Positions 16,346 through 23,431 of a stretch of 35,489 nt of DNA are shown piece after piece (within the stretch, counting starts at the first letter, position 1; every line of letters begins with the position of its first letter). The stretch is taken from the NCBI RefSeq assembly GCF_965656765.1, contig NZ_CBFHLV010000029.1, positions 1-35,489 of the forward strand. Reading direction: 5' to 3'. The DNA comes from Marivita sp965656765. Lineage in GTDB: Bacteria > Pseudomonadota > Alphaproteobacteria > Rhodobacterales > Rhodobacteraceae. Under the pieces are notes generated by a model. The model made no database searches. It saw nothing but the letters and a program-made list of their open reading frames with translations, and was not told where the DNA came from. The position numbers and the translations under genes were made by a program.

Positions 16346-16884
16346 TGGCCAAAATCTCACCTTTGATGGTCTTGCCGCCGGTGATTTTCGGCGCATTTGC
16401 GGTGCTGGCTTATGTGGGTATGTTCCGAGAAGACCCGCAGGGTTTGCCCTCAACCCGCATCGGCCAACCCGCACCGCCAATCACCGAAACAGCGCTCCCC
16501 GGGTTTGCGCCGTTCACGCCTGACATGCTCGAGACAGGTGAGGTCACCTTGGTGAACTTTTGGGCCAGTTGGTGTCCGCCATGCCGGATAGAGCATCCCA
16601 AGCTGCTTGAGATGCAGGCCGAGGGGATGCAGATCGTTGGGGTAAACATCCGCGATCAAGAGGCAAATGCGAGTCAGTATCTTACTGAGGACGGAAATCC
16701 GTTTGCCGCTGTACCTTTCGATCCCGCAGGACGTACGTCGATTGACTGGGGTGTGACCGCACCGCCCGAGACGTTTATCATTGATGGGGACGGCACTGTG
16801 CTGTTTCGGTTTGCCGGCCCATTGGTTGGTTCGGACTATGAACAGCGCTTTGTTCCAGCGCTTGAGCAAGCGCTGGCTGACTGA
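16345..16884 (+). CDS. ccmG: Periplasmic thioredoxin-like protein CcmG (DsbE, HelX)
   Basis: CcmG is a membrane-anchored thioredoxin-fold reductant that helps keep apocytochrome c cysteines reduced for heme attachment. The 179-residue product has an N-terminal anchor (about 7-25), the active site WASWCPPC (Cys77 and Cys80) and the cis-Pro region WGVTAPPETFIID with the family GVxxxPETF pattern. It starts at the last base of the ccmD stop. The order ccmA-B-C-D-G is that of Rhodobacter helABCDX. The genes for CcmE, CcmF and CcmH are not in this window, so they lie elsewhere. Confidence 0.95.
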   Translation: MAKISPLMVLPPVIFGAFAVLAYVGMFREDPQGLPSTRIGQPAPPITETALPGFAPFTPDMLETGEVTLVNFWASWCPPCRIEHPKLLEMQAEGMQIVGVNIRDQEANASQYLTEDGNPFAAVPFDPAGRTSIDWGVTAPPETFIIDGDGTVLFRFAGPLVGSDYEQRFVPALEQALAD

Positions 16885-16891
16885 TCGTTTG

Positions 16892-16993
16892 TTACGGAAT
16901 CAGCAACGGTCCAGCGTCTGGAACACCTGCAAAAACGCTTGCGCCTGCGATTAAAAGCAAAGCTGCAGTCTGAATAATCGTTAAGAGCTTCAT
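16892..16993 (-). CDS. Putative 33-residue secreted or membrane peptide
   Basis: This minus-strand ORF runs from an ATG (CAT at 16991-16993) to TAA (16892-16894) and is seven bases from the convergent ccmG stop. The peptide starts MKLLTIIQTAALLLIAG, looks like a signal peptide or single helix, and ends VFAGVPDAGPLLIP. A GGCGAG at about -14 to -9 could be a weak Shine-Dalgarno. I do not recognise a family. The classic K-L-hydrophobic start and clean stop make it more than random, but at this length chance is possible. It shares the AT-rich divergent region with the gene at 17281. Confidence 0.4.
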   Translation of the reverse strand: MKLLTIIQTAALLLIAGASVFAGVPDAGPLLIP

Positions 16994-17280
16994 GGTTCAA
17001 CTCGCCGGTTTATGTATGCCTGTTCAACAGCTATGTGGGCTATTCGTTGGAATTTTGTAGAGGTAAAGCTGTCACATGCGACAACTTGAACCAAATTTTG
17101 AATATCTTTTTCATTTTTCTGCGAAAACTTGCTTAGCGTGCCCAGTTTTAGGGCATCTGGAAAAAACTGGACACGCTGATACGTCTAATAAACTATAGCT
17201 TGTGGATGTTTTCATCTCCGAGCGGGTGCAAACCAAAGCTCTTTTTTGCATTTTAAAGTTCATTTAGCGGAGAATTTATT
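16994..17280. promoter_or_regulatory. AT-rich divergent intergenic region with a long inverted repeat (17135-17177)
   Basis: This 287-bp stretch is visibly richer in A and T than its surroundings. It holds an inverted repeat centred at 17156: AGCGTG (17135-17140) with CACGCT (17172-17177), one C/A mismatch, then CCAGTTTT (17142-17149) with AAAACTGG (17163-17170). That is 14 of 15 pairs around a 13-base loop. No T run follows, so it is more like an operator or regulatory hairpin than a terminator. TGGACA at 17168-17173, inside the right arm, resembles a -35 box. Possible -10 boxes downstream (TAAACT at 17189, TATAGC at 17194) have poor spacing. A GGAG Shine-Dalgarno precedes the gene at 17281 by eight bases. 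Confidence 0.5.
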
Positions 17281-17823
17281 ATGTATCGTCTGCCTAGGCC
17301 CAATATGGCCGTGAACGATCCTCGCGTCAGTGATGGCACGCGCTCTCGCAGGTTCCAGATGTGGAACACATGGGATATCGCAACGACCGAGTCGCCGGAA
17401 CATATCGTCGAGTGGATTGGAGAAGTCGCCCGCAGCGCACGTAGGGGGCGGCTTAAGAACCTTGTTCTGAGCTGTCACGGAACCGCTGGTCGATTGCAGC
17501 TCGGGCAAGGGTTCTCTGTTGAAAACGTGTATCTGTTCAATCAATTGGGTGGTCTGGTTCAAAAAATCTGGTTGCCGGATTGTTTGGTGGCCAAAGGGCA
17601 CAAAGGCAATGTTTTTTGCGCCGCAATGGCGCTTGGGATCGGCGGGTACGTTGTGGCTCCAACGGAAAAACAATGCGATCGCGCCAGCGATGTACCCTAT
17701 GACATGATGACCAGTTTTGAGGGGGAAATCCTGTGCTTCGGTCCTGATGGAGAGATCAGCTGGCGGGGCCAAAACCCATCCCTGCAGGTCGAAGGTGGTG
17801 CTTGCATCCCGGTTCCGGACTGA
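17281..17823 (+). CDS. Orphan protein resembling DUF4347 / clan CD caspase-like domains
   Basis: The 180-residue protein has no signal peptide and no membrane segment. Its centre reads NLVLSCHGTAGRLQLGQGFS (60-79), then KIWLPDCLVAKG (95-106), then FCAAMALGIGGYVVAPTE (112-129). The layout is a hydrophobic strand followed by His-Gly (His66-Gly67) and a second hydrophobic strand followed by Asp-Cys (Cys101). It matches the His/Cys dyad of clan CD peptidases (caspase, C80 and CHAT types) and the 'HGS-G-L-LG ... GC-VA' pattern I know from DUF4347. DUF4347 is normally part of giant adhesins; here it stands alone. Whether it is an active protease is unknown. The ATG at 17281 has GGAG eight bases upstream. 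It is convergent with acnA and flanked on the left by AT-rich DNA. Similarity to DUF4347 is my inference from memory. Confidence 0.7.
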   Translation: MYRLPRPNMAVNDPRVSDGTRSRRFQMWNTWDIATTESPEHIVEWIGEVARSARRGRLKNLVLSCHGTAGRLQLGQGFSVENVYLFNQLGGLVQKIWLPDCLVAKGHKGNVFCAAMALGIGGYVVAPTEKQCDRASDVPYDMMTSFEGEILCFGPDGEISWRGQNPSLQVEGGACIPVPD

Positions 17824-17856
17824 CGTTCCGAAATGTAGCTTTTCCGCAAAAACGGC

Positions 17857-17884
17857 GCGCCAATGGCGCACCGATTTGGTTTTT
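17857..17884 (+). terminator. Possible terminator between the orphan gene and acnA
   Basis: GCGCC (17857-17861) pairs with GGCGC (17865-17869) around AAT; it is followed by a small ACC/GGT stem and a TTTTT run at 17880-17884. It lies in the 88-bp gap between two convergent genes, where a terminator is expected. The stem is short, so confidence is limited. Confidence 0.4.
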
Positions 17885-17911
17885 ATGTCGGCTGACCGAA
17901 GGGGCCAGGCC

Positions 17912-20701
17912 TTACTCGGCAGCGACCACGTCGCGACCGGCCAGATCGCGCAGAACGTAATGCAACACGCCACCGTTTTCGATGTATTCAATCTCGATCC
18001 CGGTATCGATCCGGCATTTGAGCGTGATCATCTTCTCGGATCCGTCTGCATAAGTAATGGTGCAAGGCACCTCGGCCAGCGGCGTGATTGTATCGAGGCC
18101 GTGGATCGCCACTGTTTCATCGCCTGCAAGGTTCAGGGATTTGCGGGTGTCACCGCCTGTGAATTCGAACGGGATCACACCCATGCCAACGAGGTTGGAA
18201 CGGTGGATACGTTCAAAGCTTTCAGCGATCACGGCTTTCACACCCAAGAGCGCCGTGCCTTTGGCAGCCCAGTCACGGGATGAACCCGCGCCGTATTGTT
18301 CGCCACCGAAGACCACGAGCGGGACGCCCGCCTCTTGATAGGCCATAGCGGCGTCAAAGATCGACGTTTCACCGCCGTTCGGGCCTTTGGTGTAGCCACC
18401 CTCGACGCCATCGAGCATCTCGTTCTTGATGCGGATGTTGGCAAAGGTGCCGCGCATCATGATCTCGTGATTACCACGACGCGACCCATAAGAGTTGAAC
18501 TCGCGGACAGGCACCTGACGTTCAATCAGATACTGACCTGCAGGTGTGGTGTCTTTGAACGATCCGGCCGGACTGATGTGGTCTGTGGTGATCATGTCGC
18601 CCAAGAGCGCCAGAACCTTGGCGCCTTCGATGTTCTCGATCTTTTTGGTGTCCATAGTGATGCCCTGGAAATAAGGCGGGTTCTGAACGTAGGTCGACGT
18701 CGGTGGCCAGTTGTAGGTCTTGGCGTCGGTGGTTTCCACACCTTGCCATTTCTCGTCGCCTTTGAAGACGTCGGCATATTTGGACTGGAACGCTTCGCGA
18801 GTGACGGTCTGTTCGACCAGTTCTGCCACTTCTTTCGAGGTCGGCCAGATGTCCTTGAGGTAGACGTCGTTGCCGTCCTGATCTTGACCAAGTGGTTCCT
18901 TCGCGATGTCCACGTTCATATCACCCACCAGCGCATAGGCCACCACGAGGGGAGGGGACGCAAGGTAGTTTGCGCGCACGTCCGGGGAAATCCGGCCTTC
19001 GAAGTTGCGGTTGCCCGACAGGACCGATGTTGCGATCAGATCATTGTCGTTGATGCACTTGCTGATCTCATCAGCCAGCGGGCCGGAGTTGCCGATACAC
19101 GTGGTGCAGCCATAACCGACCAGGTTGAAGCCGATGGCGTCGAGGTCTTCCTGAAGGTTTGCCGCCTCCAGATAGGCCGAAACGACCTGCGATCCCGGGG
19201 CCAGTGATGTCTTGACCCAAGGCTTGCGCGTTAGACCTTTTTCCCGGGCTTTGCGGGCCACCAGACCAGCACCGATCATCACGTAGGGGTTCGATGTGTT
19301 GGTGCACGATGTGATCGACGCGATCACGACCGACCCGTCATGCAGCTGATAATGACCGTCCTCGGTGGCGACATAGCCCCGCTTGTGGTGGCCTTCGTCA
19401 CCCGGAATGTCGGTCGGTTCGGGCGCACCGCCTTCGCCTTCCCATCGGATCTCTTCTTTTGGGCTGGCGTCGTTGCCGGAACGAATGCCTTTGACGTAGT
19501 CACCAAACGCGGTGCCTGCCGATGTGAGCGCAATATAATCCTGCGGACGCTTTGGCCCCGAGATCGCAGGCACGATGGTGCCCATATCCAGATGCAGCGT
19601 GTCGGTGTATACCGGTGCGTAATCCGCACCACGCCAGAAGCCATTTTCCTTGGCATAGGCTTCGACCAGTGCAATGCGATCCATGTCGCGGCCTGTGGTC
19701 TTGAGATAGCGCAGGGTTTCATCGTCGATCGGGAAGAAGCCACATGTCGCGCCGTATTCCGGCGCCATGTTGGCGATAGTCGCACGATCTGCCAGTGGCA
19801 GCGTGTCGAGGCCCTTGCCATAGAATTCGACAAATTTGCCGACCACACCGCGTTCTCGCAGCATTTCCACAACCTTAAGAACAAGGTCGGTGCCGGTGGT
19901 GCCTTCCATCATCTCGCCTGTCAGCTCGAACCCGACGACTTCGGGGATGAGCATTGAGATCGGCTGACCCAGCATCGCGGCCTCAGCCTCAATCCCGCCA
20001 ACACCCCAACCCAGAACGGCAGCACCGTTGACCATGGTGGTGTGGCTGTCTGTGCCGACCAGCGTATCGGGGTAGGCGACCTGTTCGCCATTCTGGTCCG
20101 CATCGGTCCAAACGGTCTGCGCCAGGTATTCAAGGTTCACCTGGTGGCAGATGCCGGTGCCGGGGGGCACAACGCGGAAGTTGTTGAACGCGTTCTGGCC
20201 CCACTTAAGGAACGTGTACCGCTCCATGTTGCGTTCGTATTCGCGGTCAACGTTCATCTGGAACGCGCGCGGGTTGCCGAATTCGTCGATCATGACAGAG
20301 TGGTCGATGACCAGATCCACCGGATTCAGAGGGTTGATCTTTTCGGGATCACCGCCAAGCGCCACAATCCCGTCGCGCATTGCGGCCAGATCGACCACGG
20401 CTGGCACGCCAGTGAAGTCCTGCATCAGAACGCGCGCAGGGCGGTAGGCCAGTTCGACCTCACCTTTGCCGCCATTCTTGGCCCAGTCGGAGAATGCCTT
20501 GATGTCGTCGACGGTGACAGTCTTGCCATCCTCAAAACGCAGCATGTTTTCGAGCACTACCTTGAGACAGGCCGGAAGACTGGAGAAAGTACCCAATCCT
20601 GCCGCCTCGGCCGCAGGGATCGAATAATACGCGATGGACTGGCCGTTGACCGTAAGGGATTTACGGGTCTTGGCGGTGTCCTGACCAACTGTAATGGGCA
20701 T
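17912..20701 (-). CDS. acnA: Aconitate hydratase AcnA
   Basis: Aconitase interconverts citrate and isocitrate in the TCA cycle using a [4Fe-4S] cluster. The frame is open to 20809, but MPITVGQDTAKTRKSL from the ATG at 20701 has an AAGGAG eight bases upstream and is the family start. The 929-residue product has the AcnA/IRP1 N-domain, the cluster cysteine in SITSCTNTSNP (near 465) and the paired cysteines in GCTTCIGNSGPL (near 531-534). The C-terminal swivel domain includes YGAGSSRDWAAKG. It is slightly longer than E. coli AcnA, partly from the segment around GDEGHHKRGYVATEDG. It ends LAGRDVVAAE and is complete. Confidence 0.97.
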   Translation of the reverse strand: MPITVGQDTAKTRKSLTVNGQSIAYYSIPAAEAAGLGTFSSLPACLKVVLENMLRFEDGKTVTVDDIKAFSDWAKNGGKGEVELAYRPARVLMQDFTGVPAVVDLAAMRDGIVALGGDPEKINPLNPVDLVIDHSVMIDEFGNPRAFQMNVDREYERNMERYTFLKWGQNAFNNFRVVPPGTGICHQVNLEYLAQTVWTDADQNGEQVAYPDTLVGTDSHTTMVNGAAVLGWGVGGIEAEAAMLGQPISMLIPEVVGFELTGEMMEGTTGTDLVLKVVEMLRERGVVGKFVEFYGKGLDTLPLADRATIANMAPEYGATCGFFPIDDETLRYLKTTGRDMDRIALVEAYAKENGFWRGADYAPVYTDTLHLDMGTIVPAISGPKRPQDYIALTSAGTAFGDYVKGIRSGNDASPKEEIRWEGEGGAPEPTDIPGDEGHHKRGYVATEDGHYQLHDGSVVIASITSCTNTSNPYVMIGAGLVARKAREKGLTRKPWVKTSLAPGSQVVSAYLEAANLQEDLDAIGFNLVGYGCTTCIGNSGPLADEISKCINDNDLIATSVLSGNRNFEGRISPDVRANYLASPPLVVAYALVGDMNVDIAKEPLGQDQDGNDVYLKDIWPTSKEVAELVEQTVTREAFQSKYADVFKGDEKWQGVETTDAKTYNWPPTSTYVQNPPYFQGITMDTKKIENIEGAKVLALLGDMITTDHISPAGSFKDTTPAGQYLIERQVPVREFNSYGSRRGNHEIMMRGTFANIRIKNEMLDGVEGGYTKGPNGGETSIFDAAMAYQEAGVPLVVFGGEQYGAGSSRDWAAKGTALLGVKAVIAESFERIHRSNLVGMGVIPFEFTGGDTRKSLNLAGDETVAIHGLDTITPLAEVPCTITYADGSEKMITLKCRIDTGIEIEYIENGGVLHYVLRDLAGRDVVAAE

Positions 20702-20927
20702 GACAGGGCTCCTTGAAGCAATAAAGCGTGGAATTCTGTCTGCTCTTTGCCTGATGCTACGGAGTCGATCAAGGGGGGTGCGACGATTTTGGTATACTAT
20801 TGTGCACAACTGGATCGCAGCCAGACCATCGCGCCGTCATCGCGCGCTATCGCAAAACCTTGATTGGTTATTTCAGTCCGGTGTAGCTAAGTGTTCCGAT
20901 GACACTCAAGCATAGGACATCCTAGGA
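20702..20927. promoter_or_regulatory. Divergent promoter region of acnA and the DUF1223 gene
   Basis: This 226-bp region separates two outward-facing genes and must hold both promoters. Seen in it are a perfect ten-base palindrome TTGTGCACAA (about 20801-20810) beside a TATACT-like stretch, and TTGATT (about 20860) with TAGCTA downstream, which could be a plus-strand -35/-10 pair. None of these is strong enough to assign firmly. Confidence 0.35.
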
Positions 20928-21626
20928 ATGAACAGGCTTCTGGCTCTCGTGGCGGCACTTGTGATCAGTGTAAACGCAACAGCTTCACACGCCGATGACA
21001 CACCGGTTGTGGTCGAACTGTTCACGTCGCAAGGCTGTTCATCTTGCCCACCTGCCGACGAAATGTTGGCCCGTCTGGGGGAACGCGACAACATCATCGC
21101 GCTGGCGCTGCATGTTGACTACTGGGATTACATTGGCTGGAAAGACAAGTTCGCGCATTCCGCATTTACCAAACGCCAAAAAGGCTACGCGCGGTCGTTC
21201 GGCAACCGGTCGATCTATACGCCGCAAATGGTGGTGAACGGCGCGGAAGATGTGGTTGGTAACCGTCCGATGGATGTAAGCGACATGGTGCAGGCCCATG
21301 CCAAAAAGGGGCTGCCGGTCGCGTTGGATCTGCACCGCAATGGCAGTACTTTGCTGATTTCTGCCCCCGCAGTGAACGGCATGTCCGCTGCGGATGTGTT
21401 TGTGATCCGCTATAGCCCGTCGGAATCAGTCAGCATTCCGCGCGGTGAAAATGCCGGTAAAAAGCTGAACTACACCCATATCGTGACAGAATGGTCAGAT
21501 GTCGGGGATTGGAATGGCCGCAGCCCGCTGAAAGCATCAGTACCGATCTCAGGCTCTGCTCCGATTGTCGTGCTGGTTCAGCAAAAGGGTCACGGCCCGA
21601 TTTTCGCAGCCGCCCGTTTGCGCTGA
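20928..21626 (+). CDS. DUF1223 domain protein, periplasmic, thioredoxin-like
   Basis: The 232-residue product starts MNRLLALVAALVISVNATASHAD, a signal peptide with probable cleavage near residue 22. The mature part opens VVVELFTSQGCSSCPPADEML, with Cys37 and Cys40 in a C-S-S-C motif on a thioredoxin-like strand, the hallmark of DUF1223. HVDYWDYIGWKDKF and the YTPQMVVNG segment are also conserved family blocks. The biochemical role is not established; a redox function in the envelope is inferred from the CxxC. AGGA at 20914-20917 is a plausible Shine-Dalgarno. Its neighbourhood with acnA recurs in this bacterial group. Its 3' end overlaps the acyltransferase gene by 37 bases. Confidence 0.92.
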   Translation: MNRLLALVAALVISVNATASHADDTPVVVELFTSQGCSSCPPADEMLARLGERDNIIALALHVDYWDYIGWKDKFAHSAFTKRQKGYARSFGNRSIYTPQMVVNGAEDVVGNRPMDVSDMVQAHAKKGLPVALDLHRNGSTLLISAPAVNGMSAADVFVIRYSPSESVSIPRGENAGKKLNYTHIVTEWSDVGDWNGRSPLKASVPISGSAPIVVLVQQKGHGPIFAAARLR

Positions 21627-22516
21627 CGTCTCGGTTTCCAGCGGCGGTGTATCCAAAACCACTGGTCTGGATGTTCCCGAATCCGCGCCTCGAGCCTTGA
21701 GGTTGCATCGCGCATCATCTCGACAGGATCGCCATGCGGCACGGGGTCTTCGAAGACCACGTCAAAACTTATCCCATCTGCTTTGCGGACGCCAAAGAAC
21801 GGCACCATCACTGCGCCTGTTTTCAGCGCGATATCTGCCGCTGACGTCAAGGTTGGGGCAGGTTGCCCCATAAAGTCGATAGGTGTGCCGGCGCTGTCAT
21901 AGACATCAAACAACAGCACGCCCATGCCGCCTTCGCGGATATGCTTGATCAACCCCATCGTGCCGCGACGCCCTTGTTCGAACACCGGATCCGACAGGGC
22001 GTGCATGTTGGCGGCGTAATGTGCGTTAAAGAACGGGTTGGACATGGGGCGGTAGAGCCCGCCGATCCGGTAGCCTCTGGCCACAAGCGCGGCCCGGGGC
22101 GCCTCGAAATTTCCGAAATGACCGGTAACGAACAGAACCGGACGCCCCTCGGCCTGTGCCTGTTCTACGGCTGCCAAACCGTCGCCCGAAATTTCGGCCT
22201 TGGCCATACGGCGCATCAGGCCTTTCACGTCGTAATTGTCGATCATCGTACGCCCGGCGTTGTCGGCCACCAGATCCGCAAGGCGGCGGCGGTCGAGCAC
22301 ACCCATGTCAGGCCAGACATGCGCCAGATTGTTCATCGCTCGTTCACGGTAGCCTGCCAACGGGGCCACAACGTGGCGGACCAGACGCCCCATCAACCAC
22401 AGACGCGCCCGGATCGGCAGGCGCAACGCACACCAGATCGCGCCGCGCAACACGCGGTCGGTCGCCCAGTCCTGCCAGCCACCGGGGGTGTGTTTGCGCG
22501 TCTTCGACTTGGCCAA
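21590..22516 (-). CDS. LpxL/HtrB-type lysophospholipid or lipid A acyltransferase
   Basis: This enzyme belongs to the LpxL/LpxM/HtrB group, inner-membrane acyltransferases that add secondary acyl chains to lipid A or related lipids. The catalytic H-x4-E is VTGHFGNFE, near residue 138. RMSNPF-like LYRPMSNPFFNAHY and the C-terminal EHPDQWFWIHRRWKP are also typical. About 308 residues result from the TTG at 22516, which has AGG six bases upstream. A longer form could start at TTG 22546, but that codon lies within a palindrome (22542-22567) and has a poor Shine-Dalgarno, and no ATG is available. The end overlaps the DUF1223 gene tail to tail by 37 bases. The acyl donor and lipid acceptor are unknown. 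Confidence 0.88.
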   Translation of the reverse strand: MAKSKTRKHTPGGWQDWATDRVLRGAIWCALRLPIRARLWLMGRLVRHVVAPLAGYRERAMNNLAHVWPDMGVLDRRRLADLVADNAGRTMIDNYDVKGLMRRMAKAEISGDGLAAVEQAQAEGRPVLFVTGHFGNFEAPRAALVARGYRIGGLYRPMSNPFFNAHYAANMHALSDPVFEQGRRGTMGLIKHIREGGMGVLLFDVYDSAGTPIDFMGQPAPTLTSAADIALKTGAVMVPFFGVRKADGISFDVVFEDPVPHGDPVEMMRDATSRLEARIREHPDQWFWIHRRWKPRRQRKRAAAKIGP

Positions 22517-22541
22517 AGGAAACCTGTTTGTGGGGATGGCG

Positions 22542-22614
22542 ATCAACCGCCTTCGAAGGCGCTTGATACGCGATTTCGAAATCGCGTGTCAAAGCCCGTT
22601 GCAACGGGCTTGGA
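22542..22614. repeat. Three tandem perfect palindromes
   Basis: Three palindromes lie almost end to end: CGCCTTCGAAGGCG (22548-22561), ACGCGATTTCGAAATCGCGT (22568-22587) and AAGCCCGTTGCAACGGGCTT (22592-22611). Each extends after a single mismatched pair: the first to 22542-22567, the second to 22563-22592 through a T/G pair, the third to 22589-22614. The first two share the core TTCGAA. They occupy the divergent gap between the acyltransferase and SDR genes. The palindromes have no loop and would form cruciforms or compact hairpins. They resemble dispersed palindromic elements, but only one cluster is in this window. Confidence 0.85.
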
Positions 22615-22654
22615 AACCACCCTAGAAACGGCGCAACATTCAAGGGAGCGGGAC

Positions 22655-23422
22655 ATGAATATCACCGACAAAACCGTGGCCGTGGTAAGCGGCGGCGCGT
22701 CCGGGTTGGGGGCTGCAGCAGCGACTGCGTTGGCCGGGGCAGGAGCACAGTTGGTGATCTTGGACATGAACGCTGACGCTGGCACCGCACTGGCCAATGA
22801 CCTAGGGGGCCTTTTTGTCAAAGCCGATGTGAGTGACCCGACAAGCGTCGCTGCGGCCTTGGGTGACGTGAAAAAGCGCCATCCAGCTATACACATAGCC
22901 ATTAATTGCGCCGGGATCGCGCCCGCTGCAAAAACCGTGTCCAAAGGCGCGCCGCATGATCCTCTGACCTTTGTGAACACGATCAACGTCAACCTGATCG
23001 GGACATTCAATGTGGCGTCGCAAGCGGCGGCGATGATGGCTGGGAATGACCCTCTCGATGACGACGGATCGCGCGGCGTGATCATCAACACGGCCTCTGT
23101 GGCGGCGTTTGAAGGGCAGGTGGGGCAGGTTGCCTATGCCGCGTCAAAAGGCGGTGTGGTCGGAATGACCCTGCCCATGGCCCGCGATCTGGCGCAGCTG
23201 GGTATCCGTGTTTGTGCCATTGCACCGGGGCTGTTTAAGACACCGATGCTGGAAGGTCTGCCGCAAGAGGTGCAGGATAGCCTTGGCGCACAGGTGCCGT
23301 TTCCGTCGCGTTTGGGGGGACCATCTGAATATGCGCGGCTTGTGCGCCATATTGTCGAGAATCAGATGCTCAATGGCGAAGTGATCCGATTGGATGGAGC
23401 CATCCGCATGGCGCCGCGCTAA
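22655..23422 (+). CDS. SDR family dehydrogenase, 3-hydroxyacyl-CoA dehydrogenase type-2-like
   Basis: This short-chain dehydrogenase of 255 residues starts at the ATG at 22655, behind AAGGGAG; the upstream open frame to 21863 is a shadow. The cofactor motif is SGGASGLG (12-19), with LDMNA (36-40) after strand two, where an Asp favours NAD. The catalytic set is Asn112, Ser148, Tyr161 and Lys165 (YAASK). The insert MAGNDPLDDDGSRGVIINTASVAAFEGQ and the IAPGLFKTPML block resemble HSD17B10-type 3-hydroxyacyl-CoA / 2-methyl-3-hydroxybutyryl-CoA dehydrogenases of branched-chain and fatty acid oxidation. Substrate assignment is by family resemblance only. The next gene follows after nine bases. Confidence 0.9.
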   Translation: MNITDKTVAVVSGGASGLGAAAATALAGAGAQLVILDMNADAGTALANDLGGLFVKADVSDPTSVAAALGDVKKRHPAIHIAINCAGIAPAAKTVSKGAPHDPLTFVNTINVNLIGTFNVASQAAAMMAGNDPLDDDGSRGVIINTASVAAFEGQVGQVAYAASKGGVVGMTLPMARDLAQLGIRVCAIAPGLFKTPMLEGLPQEVQDSLGAQVPFPSRLGGPSEYARLVRHIVENQMLNGEVIRLDGAIRMAPR

Positions 23423-23431
23423 GGGCAGGGC

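Noticed and set aside
17135..17177. Inverted repeat as a rho-independent terminator for ccmG
   Set aside because: It is 250 bases beyond the ccmG stop, has no following T run, and lies upstream of an opposite-facing pair of genes.
18296..19207. Plus-strand ORF of 303 codons opposite acnA
   Set aside because: Antisense to the conserved aconitase domain, with a shadow-like composition and no recognisable motif. Two further antisense frames over acnA were rejected for the same reason.
22542..22614. Palindromes as a terminator or a CRISPR-like array
   Set aside because: There is no poly-T, the units differ in sequence, and no spacers or cas genes are present.
21863..22654. 264-codon N-terminal extension of the SDR gene
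   Set aside because: The frame is open only because it runs antisense through the acyltransferase gene and the palindromes; the SDR domain starts cleanly at 22655 with its own Shine-Dalgarno.
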